Source of the DNA: Oegoconia quadripuncta
Taxonomy: Eukaryota; Arthropoda; Insecta; Lepidoptera; Autostichidae
Assembly (NCBI GenBank): GCA_949316235.1
Contig: OX438758.1
Coordinates: 12,309,731-12,373,730 of the forward strand
Length of the DNA stretch: 64,000 bases
Direction: 5' to 3'
Part shown: positions 21,968-32,797 of the stretch, one piece after another
Position numbering within the stretch: position 1 is the first letter of the stretch
How the letters are laid out: each line of letters starts with the position of its first letter
Program-made: the position numbers and the translations under genes
Notes under the pieces: model-generated
Database searches by the model: none
Seen by the model: the letters and a program-made list of their open reading frames with translations, nothing else
What the model was told of the DNA's origin: nothing

Positions 21968-22291
21968 CGTATTTTTTTTGTATTGTGTATTTCCTTCTAA
22001 AAAGGATCCGGACAAGGGTTGGCCGTCTTAAACACCACCGCTACAAGTGGGGCCTCAAAAAATCACATGGCACGCCATGCGAATGCTGTGCGCCGTAATA
22101 GACGATTGTCCATATTGTTCCCCGGCTAACATTTCATCGGAGGCATGGAAGAAAGAAACAAAATTGAAGAAAGAATTTCATAATAATCAATGCGATTGCT
22201 TTTATTCCAAGTCGCCATGCGTTCTTCAAATTGAAAAGGCCAACCCTTGTCCGGATTCTTTTTAGAAGCTAATACACAATACAAAAAAAAT
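21968..22291. mobile_element. Inverted-repeat element with outward-facing A-tails, 324 bp
   Basis: The arms (21968-22026 and 22235-22291) are nearly complementary: GATCCGGACAAGGGTTGGCC on the left and GGCCAACCCTTGTCCGGATT on the right. Each arm runs outward through AATACACAATAC into an A-run on its own strand. The 208-bp centre is unique and holds a 72-codon frame (22047-22265) with no family I recognise. Confidence 0.8.
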
Positions 22292-22711
22292 TACCTACAA
22301 TTCTAAATAATAAAAATTATGTAAAATTTATAATTAAATAGTGTAAGTATATAACATTCTACAAAAACAACCAATGCTCTAATAAAGGTAGTTGTATTTC
22401 AAATACCGATTTTCGGTACGAGAGTACCGATATTAGTGGTTAGTTTTACCGAGTTCGTATATTGATGTCACAGGCCTAGGCGGTACTTTGACAGTCAATG
22501 TCATCTTGTATGTCGAACTTGTCACAAACAAAAATGAAAAAAAAATGAATTAAATAAAGACCTATGTAGATATTCTCTTTGCCTACCGTAATTTTTTTTT
22601 CAGTCTCCAAAAGGCAAATCAAATCAGAAATAATTATTATAATTTTCCGAAATATAAAGTGTCTAAAAAGCAAAAGTGTTTCTCTTCTTTGTAAATACAA
22701 TAAATTGAATC

Positions 22712-25353
22712 ATGAGACGAAGGGCTGGAGTTGGTGCCATACAAAAGCAGAAGTTGGAGCAGGAAAAATACAGGGAAAAAGGCTCTGAGATTCAGGAGAA
22801 CCAATTCCAACAGATGTCTAAGCAGCTGGAGGTGTTCAGAGAAAATCTGGAGGAGTTTGCATCCAAACATAAGAGTGAAATAAAAAAGAATGCACAGTTC
22901 AGACGGCAGTTCCAAGAGATGTGTGCTGCTATAGGCGTGGATCCTTTGGCCTCTGGCAAAGGATTCTGGTCTGTGTTAGGTGTGTAGGAATAGATATTAA
23001 TTAATGGACCAATGTTGTGAAACTATTGATTTAATGTCTTGTACTGTTCAAATAAATAGGTACTTGTTTTAAACTTAATCTATTTGTGTGAGTGGTTAAG
23101 AACCTCATACATAGTATTAGATAATTTGTCTTGGATAGCACTAAGTATGCTTTTTTATGAGGCTGCATGGAGAAGACAGGTGGAAGTTTTATACTGCACA
23201 TAGCTCTTACTTTGAACATTATTATCATTTCATGGAATTTATGGCTAGCTATTATAATTCCTATATTACCATTTCATTGATGATACAGATTATTTATTAT
23301 ATTACATGTAATGCTTTTCAGGTATCGGTGATTTCTACTATGAATTAGGTGTACAAATAGTTGAAGTATGTTTAGCAACAAACTATAAAAATGGCGGTCT
23401 AATAACTTTAGAGGAGTTGAGAACTAGGCTCATAGCAGCGAGGGGCCGGGCTAAGAAACACCAGGAGATCACAAATGAGGATTTGCTGGCTGCCGTGAAG
23501 AAGCTCAGAATATTTGGAAATGGGTGAGATTATGAATTAAGATAGATAATTATTATTATTATATTATTATAGACAAGCAACTTTAATGCTGGTATGTCTA
23601 TGTCACAGTGTTGGAAGAGTTCACATTGTTCATTATGTTGTTATTCAGTCACTATTTAAGTCATCACTAGTTTTTTTTAAATTTAAAAAGTTGTAAAAAT
23701 TAAGTTAACTAAAACATCACAGAGTGGCTTGTATTATCACCCTAGCCATGGAAGAAAATTGTAACAACTCACCAAGATACTGGAAGAATTATCAGTGTGG
23801 CAGCAACTTGCCTTTGCCACATAGACTAATGCCAAACAGCCTTTTGTTATATTTATGGTTCTGTACAATGTATTGTGGCACTGCATAAAAAGTTTCTATG
23901 TCTATGTCTTTTGTCTGCCAATTTTTATTGGAAAATACTTTGTTGGCCCCTGTGTTATATTTTGTAAGTGTGTGTACTACATACACCATCCCACTCCCAC
24001 TGGAATTATAAATGCGAAAGTTTAGATGTTCATATGCCGCTCAACATCCTCTATGGATAAATGTAAACAACATAAGATTTATAAAATGAGGGTTGCTGGT
24101 TTGATTCCTGGTGAGTTACATGTTTAGGTTGCTTAGTAGTAGGATACTTTTAAATGTTTGCTAGGCTAACTACTTTATCTAAGTCTGACGCTAACAGCAG
24201 CAATAACATCAGGTGTGATTACGGTCCAGTGCTAACTCATTGTACATAAAAAAATTAAAGCTACAAAATGTGTAGTGTCCCAATGGATAAATACTATATT
24301 GCTCCTTTCATCCCTCAATTGCAAATAGTGTTTTGTGCTTTTTGGGCTGATTAATCATTTCTTAGATAATATGGTAGTTAAAAGGATGAGTGTGAGATAG
24401 AGACAAGTCCATGGGCTGTTTCCCTAACTCTCCCAAAGTTTACAATGTAATACCTAGTACCATTAGTTTTAAATTTGTAAAGTAATATTTGTAGAATTCC
24501 CCAGATGCTTGTGTCAATATTATCTTATCATTTATTTCATTCTAGATTTACTGTAGTACCCATTGGCAGAGGCAAGTGGTTGGTCCAGTCTGTCCCGGGA
24601 GAACTCAACCTCGATCAGACCCTAGTGCTGCAGAAGGCGAGCTCTCTGGGCACTGCTTGGGTGTCTACTAGCGTACTTTCTGGGGATTTAGGGTAAGTTT
24701 AAGAACAAGCTGTCTCTTCCTGTTGTTAACTAATGTGGTAGGCTGTCCATGTTTGCCCACTGATCTATTTTGATGGATGACATAATGATGATGATGGACA
24801 TGCATGCATCCTTAAAATCAAAACCTCTGTGGTCAAATGGTTGAAGTTCGTGGCAGCAGTGCCTGTGCACCAGGCACCTTTATCCTGGGTTTGACTCAGG
24901 AGAATTTAGATATCTTTCTCTTATAAATTTGATTACCCTGAGTGTTGTAGGCAATGCTCCCAGAGGTTGTTACCTGCTTTTTATAATACAGCTGAACCCA
25001 TTCTATAGCCAGATTATCAGGGATATCCGGCATTGTTATTACAATTGTTAATAGCATGAAATTTATCACACCAAGAAATATAATTTTTATAACTTAACAG
25101 AAGAGAAAGCCACACTATTTTCTCTTATAGTTTATATCTTGCCCACAAAGCGATGCATTCAGTAACAGTTGGCTTCAAAGGCAGTATGAAATAACACTTG
25201 ATTTTTTTTTGTTTCAGATGGAATGATACTAGAGCCCAAAATGCTCTCAATCATATGGTGAAAGAGGGTCTTGCATGGGTTGACACTCAAGATACGAAGG
25301 AGACTTTATACTGGTTTCCAAGTATGTTTGCTGAATGTGTAACAGCTTCTTAA
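22712..25353 (+). CDS. Snf8: SNF8 / VPS22, ESCRT-II subunit (4 exons, 250 aa)
   Basis: Exons 22712-22979, 23322-23523, 24546-24692, 25218-25353 (stop TAA), all GT/AG, 753 nt in phase. It begins MRRRAGVGAIQKQKL, the conserved SNF8 N-terminus, followed by a helical basic stretch to about residue 75. Later landmarks are GIGDFYYELGVQIVEVCL, the ITNEDLLAAVKKL segment, VVPIGRGKWLVQSVP, and WNDTRAQNALNHMVKEGLAW in the second winged-helix domain. Family knowledge: SNF8 forms the ESCRT-II core with VPS36 and two VPS25 copies and sorts ubiquitinated cargo into multivesicular endosomes. Its usual length is about 250-258 aa, so this model is complete. The start codon is the first ATG of the frame and matches the family start. 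It is convergent with the SCLT1-like gene. Confidence 0.96.
24086..24257 (+). mobile_element. SINE family A, old diverged copy
   Basis: GGTTTGATTCCTGGTGAGTTACATGTTTAGG, AAATGTTTGCTAGGCTAACTAC, CATCAGGTGTGATTACGGTC and a GTACATAAAAAAATT tail follow in family order. It lies in SNF8 intron 2. Confidence 0.7.
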
Positions 25354-25461
25354 AAGTGAATATTGCACTGAGGTGCAAGGTATGTTATTGCTTGTGATAT
25401 TTTATTACTCCCATTATTTATATGGAGTACCTGAGTACCATTACTATTGATTACAAAAACT

Positions 25462-25467
25462 AATAAA
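25462..25467 (+). terminator. Candidate polyadenylation signal of SNF8
   Basis: AATAAA 109 nt after the SNF8 stop; a second lies near 25496. Confidence 0.45.
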
Positions 25468-25568
25468 ATTGTAAATAAGAATCTAAGTATTTTTAAATAA
25501 ATAACAGATATATTATAAAATGTACATATTTTAATACAATGATATTGCACAAAGATTTGATTACCTAT

Positions 25569-25957
25569 ACTGGGTGAAATTTCATTAGTGCAATTTCTGT
25601 TTACTGGTGACTCTACTCCTGATTACGAACAACTTTCCCTAAGGAAGCATGGTCTAATTCGATCAAAAACATTTCGATTACCCATACAAAGTAAACCATT
25701 TTCTGACGTCCAACAATTTTCGGCTGAATTTCGGCTATGGTTCCTAGTGGAAAGTTGTTCGTAATCAGGAGTGGAGTCACCCGCCGAAATATGTTGGACT
25801 TCCATACTAAAGGTGGTTTCAGAAAGGTTTACTTTGTATGGGTAATAGAAGTTTTTTTATCGAATTATATTATGGTTCCTTGGGGGAAAGTTTCTCGTAA
25901 TCAAGAGTGGCACCAGTTAATGAGAATTACATGAATTCAAATTCACCCTGTATAAAA
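25569..25957. mobile_element. TA-flanked foldback MITE, about 389 bp
   Basis: Ends CTGGGTGAAATTTCA and its complement TGAATTCAAATTCACCCTG are flanked by TA on each side. Internally ACTCCTGATTACGAACAACTTTCC (25615) is inverted at 25750 as GGAAAGTTGTTCGTAATCAGGAG, and the TACCCATACAAAGTAAACC segment is inverted too. It fills most of the gap between the SNF8 and SCLT1-like 3' ends. Confidence 0.75.
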
Positions 25958-25962
25958 TATTA

Positions 25963-25968
25963 TTTATT
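25963..25968 (-). terminator. Candidate polyadenylation signal of the SCLT1-like gene
   Basis: AATAAA on the minus strand, 23 nt after the stop and about 5 nt before the MITE end at 25957. Confidence 0.4.
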
Positions 25969-25990
25969 ATACAGATACATTTTTCTCTTA

Positions 25991-28900
25991 TCAGCTAGTA
26001 GTACTGTCTTCATGATTCAATGGCCGAATTGAAGGTAACTTTGGTTTGGCTCTTAACTCATCGTTTTCTGTCTGCATTTCTTCTAACCTCTTCTTCAATT
26101 TTTCTGTCATATCTACATAAGATTCTTTCCATCTAAAATTATAACAAATGCTTTAGTTCTGATTATAATCACACTTCACACACACACGACGACCGGTTGG
26201 TGCAATGGATAGTGACCCTGTGTGCGAAACCAGCGATTCCGGGTTCAAATCCCGCTAGAGGTAAATGTTTGTGTAATGAATACGAACATTTATTCCCGAG
26301 TCATGGCTATTATGTATCCGTTGTCTAGTATCCATATCCAGCTCCAGTCTCCATCGTCTGGTGTCCGCAGCATATCAGCGTCGCGTCACTGAATTCTAGG
26401 GAGTCCAATGTCGCGACATTATGCTGAGTCGATGTCTTTTTGACACCACCACTTCATATTGTACTAATTGAACTAAGCAATAATGGTGTCACTAAAGTAC
26501 TTTATCTTGTACTACAAGCTTTGCTTAGTTTGGGGCTAGATGATTGGTATAAGGGCCGAAAAATAAATTTATAAGTTCGTAGAGATTTTAGACACTTTTT
26601 TGGCTTAAACGAGTTTATGCATAAAAAAAAACTTACTTTTTACTGAGCTCCATTTGCTTTTCTAAATGTTTATTTAATTCCACCAGTTCCTCATCTTTTG
26701 TTGCTATCATTCTGAAAGATATACATTCGTGTATGAATCACTACCACGATAGGGTAGTTAACTGTAGTCTCCAAAAATGAATAAACATGTTAAATAACTA
26801 CTATATGTTGCTAAGATAAATAAATAATTTAATTTATCAAAAAAGGGTTTATTCCGTCCAGTGGCGCCCTCATCCGATAAATTAAGATTTCTTTTTAAAT
26901 ACAGAATAAATTCTGACCTGCACTCGAGAAGCCTAAAAGCTAATTAAAAATAATACCTAAATAGTTTTGATGGGGTTTTTTTTTATCAATAATTTGAAAT
27001 TCTCGAAAGTAACCGTAAATGAAAGCTATTTAGGTATTATTTATAATTAGCTTTGCTTCTCGAGTGCAGATCTGAGCGATTATATTGACTTATTCTGTAT
27101 TTAAAAAGAATCTTTAATTTATCCAAAGAGGGCGCCACTGGACGGAATAAACCATTTAAAAAATCTATAAAACAAATTACAACTATTAACTATTAGAACG
27201 ATCGAAATGCCGATCCGCGCGCGTGACGTTACAGCATTGTAGACAGTTTTTATGCTAGTTACTACAAGGGACTTTACATTATTAATTTGTTTTGTTTTTG
27301 TAAGATTTTCGTGAAAGATAATATTTACAACAGATTCTGCGGTGGCCAGTTTCATTGCTGTTCCGTAGAATTTCGCAACGTGGATAGACGTTTCCACCTT
27401 GCTTGCTAAGTAATTATTATTACATAAAGTAGCAGAGTGATTCCCGGCACAGTAGTGGGTGTTGTAAAAGGCGACTAAACACGATGGTGAGCATAACTGC
27501 CCCCGTAGCATGACATCATTTGTCGCGCGCGACGTGAGAGTGGGATAGTTGTATATTTCGTCCAAACGAATGAGCAGAACAAATATTATCTCGCGCGACA
27601 AACTTTTATCGTGCCTGTCATGCTCCTAGTGCAGCTTAGAGCAGTGACGGGCAGCAACGTCATTGGTCGGAAGATCTTAAAGAAATGGCGTACGTGATAC
27701 TACAATATACAAAGTGGAGTAATAAATAATATAAAAAAAAAGTACTAAATTACTGCCCAAAGGTAAAATTAGTGCCAATGTAGTTTGTTATTCAATATTT
27801 TAAGAAAGCATTCTGGCGTCACGTGTTGCTGGAATCCTCATTTTTCATACGCAGAGACGGCTTTACCTATATCCCAGAAAACTGCATAAATATACAAGTC
27901 CCTTAAATAGTTTTTCAAGAAACGATTAAGTTATTTAGATCTCTTTGTGAAAAGGGGCAGCGTAGCCGACCGTTTTTAATCGCCATTTTTTTTTAATAAA
28001 ACCTAATAATTTTAATTTTTTGGTGCTTCAGATTATATATTTGATTATTACCCTATTATTTGGTCCGTATTAGAGAACGACTCTCAAATGTGAGCATTAT
28101 TGCCATCCCTTTCTTGCTAGTCTAACATAATTTTATCTATCATTTTTCATACAAGCCCTAGATTTAGCTAAAATGAGGACTGAGACGAGAGTTAAATTAG
28201 AAAAACTCTGCTATTTATTTATTATACATACTTTTGATTCAACTCTGCTCGTGATGACAACATGTTTTGCAATTTGTTTATCATTCCATGTGTTTCATCC
28301 AGCGATTTTTGTAGATTTTCCACTTGCATTCTAAAACACACAATATTTTTAGTACACAGTTGTAAATTTGATATTCTGACAATAGTAATAATAATTCAAA
28401 ATTAATGACATCGCAACTTAAGCAGAGTTGAACTGAATGTCAATGAGAAACTAGATGCTCATTTTCTAATCAAAAAATAATAAACCATTCTGACTTTAAT
28501 TCTTCACACTGTGTCTTTATCAGTTTCTCTTCCCAATCACGACGTTTTGTTTCCCTCTGGTGGATGTCTTGAATTCTGTGCATGTCGGAGGCTAAACATT
28601 GTTTATCGCAAACAAGCTGAATGTTTCGTCTTTCTGACGCTACCTGTAATTAACACAACCATCTATGTATGCTAGCACTATGCAATGCGACGGTTAAACC
28701 ATAATTAGAGTAAAGAGCAATTACGGTACGGTGTCTTTCGCCACTTCTCCTACTAAATGTAATCCAATAGTAGGTACTTTGCATAGCGCCTGCTTACCGG
28801 TAACTTCGTCTGGTACCGAAAACGTGGGAGCGTTCACACCATTAAGTGTTCTGAGCTCTACAGTGGGCAATTCCAGATGGCGAATAGTCATATAGAATCT

Positions 28901-31900
28901 AAGTTCAGAATTATGGGGGTAGCTCCCCTTTAGCTAAAGGGATGCCCGAGTAAAACTCCACTAGTTTTGCTAAACAATATAATCAATATGAATATAAGTA
29001 TATTTAACACTAACCAGTTCTTGAAACATGGCTTCTAATCTTTGCTCAGCAACTGTCAGTTTTGGATCTACTGCACTTTGAAAGTCGTTTTGTTGTTTCA
29101 AATAATTGTCATTTGCATTTTGAAGAATTTTATTGTCCCTGCAGAAAGGAGGTATGTATTGTTACGTTATATATGTAAGTTTATATATAATATGAACACT
29201 AATAAGTACTCAAGTATAAAAAAGAAGCATACCTCAGGGTTTTACTCAATAGAATTCCTTTTTCCACCAGCTCTGTATCTAAATTTCTGATATGTTGAAG
29301 CATATCTGCTACTCTCTCGTTATATTTCTCTTTTATTTCGTCTAATTCCGTTCTATAACTTGATTCTACATCGCGTTTAACATTCGCTAATGTTTGTTTT
29401 ATTTGTAATAGCTCCCCTGTACAGAATATTATAATACTATAAGTTTCACATGACTTTCAACAATAGTATTGTCATTTAGTGGTAATGTTAAAAAAACCAC
29501 CAACCTGTAAGTGTCGCAATTTTCTTATAGGCATTATTCTTCTGTGCTGACACTACATCGAAAAGTTGTAACGCTTCACCTACCTGCGAATTTAAATTAA
29601 ATTATTTTGTTTTTTTTTTCCTATAATTGACCGCCGATTGGTCTAGTTGGTAGTGGACCTTTGCGGCTGAATTTTATTGCAGTCATGTTTTCTAGTGTAA
29701 GTGTCCGAAATATTTTGATATTGTTTTATTTGTCTCATTGCAATGTGTTTTACCAATTATGAATTATCTCAGTGAAACACGGTCTTTTACTGTGGGCTTC
29801 ATACGAAAGCTTAACACGCAACCAGCTATGGAGAGGCCGATGCTCGGCGTTTCATTACGAGATCGAATCAGCAATGAAGAAATCCGTAGAAGAACGAAAT
29901 TCACCGACATAGCCCAGTGGATTAGTAAGTTATAGTGGCAGTGGGCAGGGCACATATATCTCGAAGAACTGATTGCATTAAAGTTAGCACAGCGTAGAAC
30001 GTTCATAGGACAGTAGGTAGACAGACAACCTACTGAAAGTCGCGGGTCGTCGTTGGATTCAGGCCAGTTCCAACCGGTCGTTCTACAAATCTATGGTGGA
30101 GGCCTATGTTCAGCAGTGGACGATATAATTACGAATCGTCTTGAATCTCTTTAATTTACCTTTGTTTTCGCTTCTGCTTCCTTTTTCACTTTGTCTACCG
30201 ATTCCTTTCGACATAATGTCAGTTGATGTTTTACGTCTGCATTATTTTTCTTCTCAGCTGCTAATTCAATTTTGTATTCATCTAGAGTTTTGGTCAATTC
30301 TTCTAATTTTATTTCTGCTTCTTTACCTCTTTCTTTGTAAGAAAGAATTTCCTTTTCTTTATTTTTAATTTCGTATTCGAGATTAGAATGTTTACTACTT
30401 AAATCTTTGTATTTTGCTTCTAATTCAATGTAATCTGTTAATGCCGACTCTAATTTTAGATCTAGACTCCGTCTTTCTTCATTTATCATCTGCAAGAAAG
30501 TTAATATTCCATTGTAATGGTTTCTTAAATTATTTTTAATTTAAAATAATAATAAAGAAATGTGTTTCTACTAACCTGGTTGCCTCTATTATCATAACTT
30601 TGATATGTTTTTAGTTCAGTTTCTAGAGCATATATAGTTTTTTGTGAGGTCTCCCATAAAACATGAAGGGAATCTCGTTCCTAAAATGCAAACATAACAT
30701 ACAAATTATGCTCGAAGTATTGTGAAATTGACAAAAAAAGTAGCCAGAAGTAGCCTTATTTGTATTTCACATTGTTTGCAACTCTAATTAGCCCTATTTG
30801 GGAATGAAATTATAATTTATAATTTTAATAATTAGGAATATTTTCTGCTGACTCAATATTAACCATATCTCATAAATATATATTGGCAATAAGGACATTA
30901 ATAACGGAACTTAATGAGTTAACTCACGAGAAAGAGTGTTAGGAGATTAGCACTAATCTCCAAATACTCTTCTCCATATATAATCTCCTTTTCCCGCGTG
31001 TCGTCGCCCTCAATCCAGAGCTTCTACTGGCTCCTACTGGGCACAGTGTGCCCTAAATTAAAACAGAATGAAACCTTAGTGATCAAGGTCACTTGTCTCC
31101 TAAGTTCCTCCAGTTCCCTCCCCTGCTCGCTGTCTTGACTATGCGCCTGTCTGGCGACCTGCAACCTCTCCTTCATCAGCATGCCCACCTGCTGCGACAG
31201 CTTCTGGTTGTCGGCGATCAGCGCCCGGATCTCAGCCTCTACTAATGTATGGTTTTGCTGAAAAGTGAGTAAGTTTGTATGATATCATGGAGAAAATAAT
31301 AATTGTTGGCACAGATGGCTAAAGTATATAAGGTCTAACAAAATTAACCCGACAAACATTGCAGAGTGTATGTATAGGATGTACCTATTACGAAAAAAAT
31401 AAAACATTAAAGTTAACAAATTTTATTCAAAAAAATAAATTTAGAAGTGTACATTTTGTGAGTTTGGTCCTTCACAACATACAAACACGTGCCGCGGTAT
31501 CTTAGAAGACGCCGAAAGGCGACTACTCGCCGCTATCTTATCTCTGACAACCGGAACACAACAATGCTATTAACATTGCTGCTTGGCGCCAGATTTAGAT
31601 AATAAACTAAACATAATTATGTTATTACTCGTACAAGTAACAATTACAAAACAGTGAATTAATGTATTAGAAAACAACAACTATAAAAGGCAGGGATATC
31701 AATCCGCTAGGAACCGGCACAATTCAAGTCTATAGTTACCTACCTACCCTTTTACTATAGGTAGGTGTTCAAAGATATTATAAAGGATACAAATGAGCTA
31801 GACCTGTATAATCCATCTATCAATCCATCAATAATGTTATATACAGAGAAAGAGGGTTTTAGATTTACTAAGGCCTTTACTTACCCTATAAAAGTCAAGT

Positions 31901-31935
31901 TCATTTTGCAGGGTATCTGCGCTATTGTTGTCCAT
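25991..31935 (-). CDS. SCLT1-like coiled-coil protein (11 exons, 506 aa)
   Basis: Exons 31935-31885, 31257-31075, 30680-30576, 30489-30160, 29583-29505, 29416-29233, 29138-29015, 28643-28495, 28330-28232, 26711-26637, 26132-25991 (stop TGA). They total 1521 nt and the phase closes everywhere. Exon 8 uses an AAA/GTCAGA donor, because the alternative would create a stop. The protein is almost wholly coiled coil: Glu/Lys-rich heptads with no membrane segment or enzymatic motif. Two segments resemble SCLT1: LHVLWETSQKTIYALE (exon 3) and WKESYVDMTEKLKKRLEEM (exon 11). Family knowledge: SCLT1 is a distal-appendage protein needed to dock the mother centriole for ciliogenesis; the human protein is about 688 aa. 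Coiled coils match one another easily, so CEP83-like or another centrosomal family remains possible. The exon model is firmer than the name. It is head to head with HDAC11. Confidence 0.62.
26189..26545 (+). mobile_element. tRNA-derived SINE (family B), near full length
   Basis: Head CGACCGGTTGGTGCAATGG, B-box-like GGGTTCAAATCCCGCTAG, body GAATACGAACATTTATTCC, TCCGTTGTCTAGTATCC and TGATTGGTATAAGGGCCG. A related copy is at 39221-39440. It lies in intron 10 of the SCLT1-like gene. Confidence 0.8.
26846..27153. mobile_element. Foldback MITE, 308 bp
   Basis: Perfect 26-bp terminal inverted repeats run 26846-26871 (GGTTTATTCCGTCCAGTGGC...) and 27128-27153. The inverted homology continues inward for about 110 bp per arm (CTCGAGAAGC / GCTTCTCGAG, AATAATACCTAAATAG / CTATTTAGGTATTATT). 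Target duplication not clear. It lies in intron 9 of the SCLT1-like gene. Confidence 0.85.
27520..27625 (-). repeat. Short interspersed repeat, second copy
   Basis: Inverse of the 13685-13800 element: GAGTGGGATAGTTGTATATTTCGTCC through TCGTGCCTGTCATGCTCCTAG. Confidence 0.6.
29630..29690 (+). mobile_element. SINE family B head fragment
   Basis: GACCGCCGATTGGTCTAGTTGGTAGTGG resembles the tRNA-like head of family B; the B-box half is lost. Confidence 0.5.
29735..30127 (+). mobile_element. RTE-type LINE remnant (reverse-transcriptase C-terminus and tail)
   Basis: The broken frame MERPMLGVSLRDRISNEEIR, then RRTKFTDIAQWISKL, then WQWAGHI, matches the well-known C-terminal end of RTE-type ORFs common in Lepidoptera. 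The tail has GGAGGCCTATGTTCAGCAGTGG. A stop interrupts it before WQWAGH. It lies in intron 4 of the SCLT1-like gene. Confidence 0.8.
31527..31605 (-). mobile_element. SINE family A fragment
   Basis: GCTATCTTATCTCTGACAACCGG and TGCTATTAACATTGCTG match the middle of the family; both ends are missing. Confidence 0.65.
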
Positions 31936-32797
31936 AATAATAAACAACTAACGATTCATTACATCGGATAATCTGGATAATTGTATACTTCTTGTGCAAA
32001 AATTTAGCATAAACATAGCAAAAAGCTCCGAAATAAACTTCTCCCTCCGTTTGTTTACATTTCCCGCGGTTGTGTATAGATAGTCCCGTTGCGTAGCGAC
32101 GTAATTATTTTAGCGTAGAGCAACATTTGACAGCCGAAGGGTACTGGAACTCGTACTACCTTGTTTTATATTTTCTATGTAAAGACCTTAATAAATAAGT
32201 TTATATTGTTATTATTAGCAATAGATTTTTCTCCTAAAAAGTGATATGTTGAGATGTGAGAAATATATAATTAATGAAGTCGGAAATACAACCTACCTCT
32301 ACTTATTCCTTTCTTTTTTAGTCTGGTAAGTACAACAATGATGTCAATTCGGATGTACAGTTTTGGAGTGGCGCAGTCGCATCATATTGTTCCAGGGTGA
32401 AAGAGACAGTACTACTTTAAAACATAGACTTAGTAGCGTACGCCAGTATATACTAAGTCTATGCTTTAAAACTGGTTTTAGTTTAATTTAGTTGGTGTAC
32501 ATCCGAATCGATACCAGCATAGAGGAATAACACTACACTACCAGTAACGTTTTTTTTTTAAATAATGTTCGCCCTTTGATAGGCAGGCCAAGGAGCATAG
32601 CCATACAGCCTACCAGTAACGTTGTTGTTTTTCGCTGTTTTTACTGCTTACACTTATTTCTGAACGAAAGGAATAGCTAATGTCATTTTGACATATCCGC
32701 GAAAAACGCAACGCAGATTTCGGAAAATTGTTTAAAAAGTTATAGTTTTTCTTGTCTTTTGGTTCTTCCATATTAATATGGCTTTGAAATAGTTATA
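31936..32797. promoter_or_regulatory. Inter-start region of two divergent genes (candidate shared promoter)
   Basis: 862 bp separate the start codons of the SCLT1-like gene (minus) and HDAC11 (plus). A foldback MITE (32338-32519) sits in the middle. I see no clear TATA or initiator pairing, so the shared-promoter idea rests on geometry alone. Confidence 0.4.
32338..32519. mobile_element. MITE with TCGGATGTACA inverted ends
   Basis: Left GATGTCAATTCGGATGTACA and right TGTACATCCGAATCGATACC are inverted. A second copy at 41011-41158 has the same ends and the same AAAACTGGTTTTAGTTTA and AGTACTGTCTCTTTC segments. Confidence 0.75.

Noticed and set aside
22047..22265. Cys-rich 72-codon frame as a gene
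   Set aside because: It lies wholly within an inverted-repeat element, shows no known domain, and its end runs into the right arm.
27119..27601. 160-codon minus-strand frame
   Set aside because: It begins in one interspersed repeat (27520-27625) and ends in the right arm of the foldback MITE (26846-27153). It has no family resemblance; it is a chance frame through repeats.
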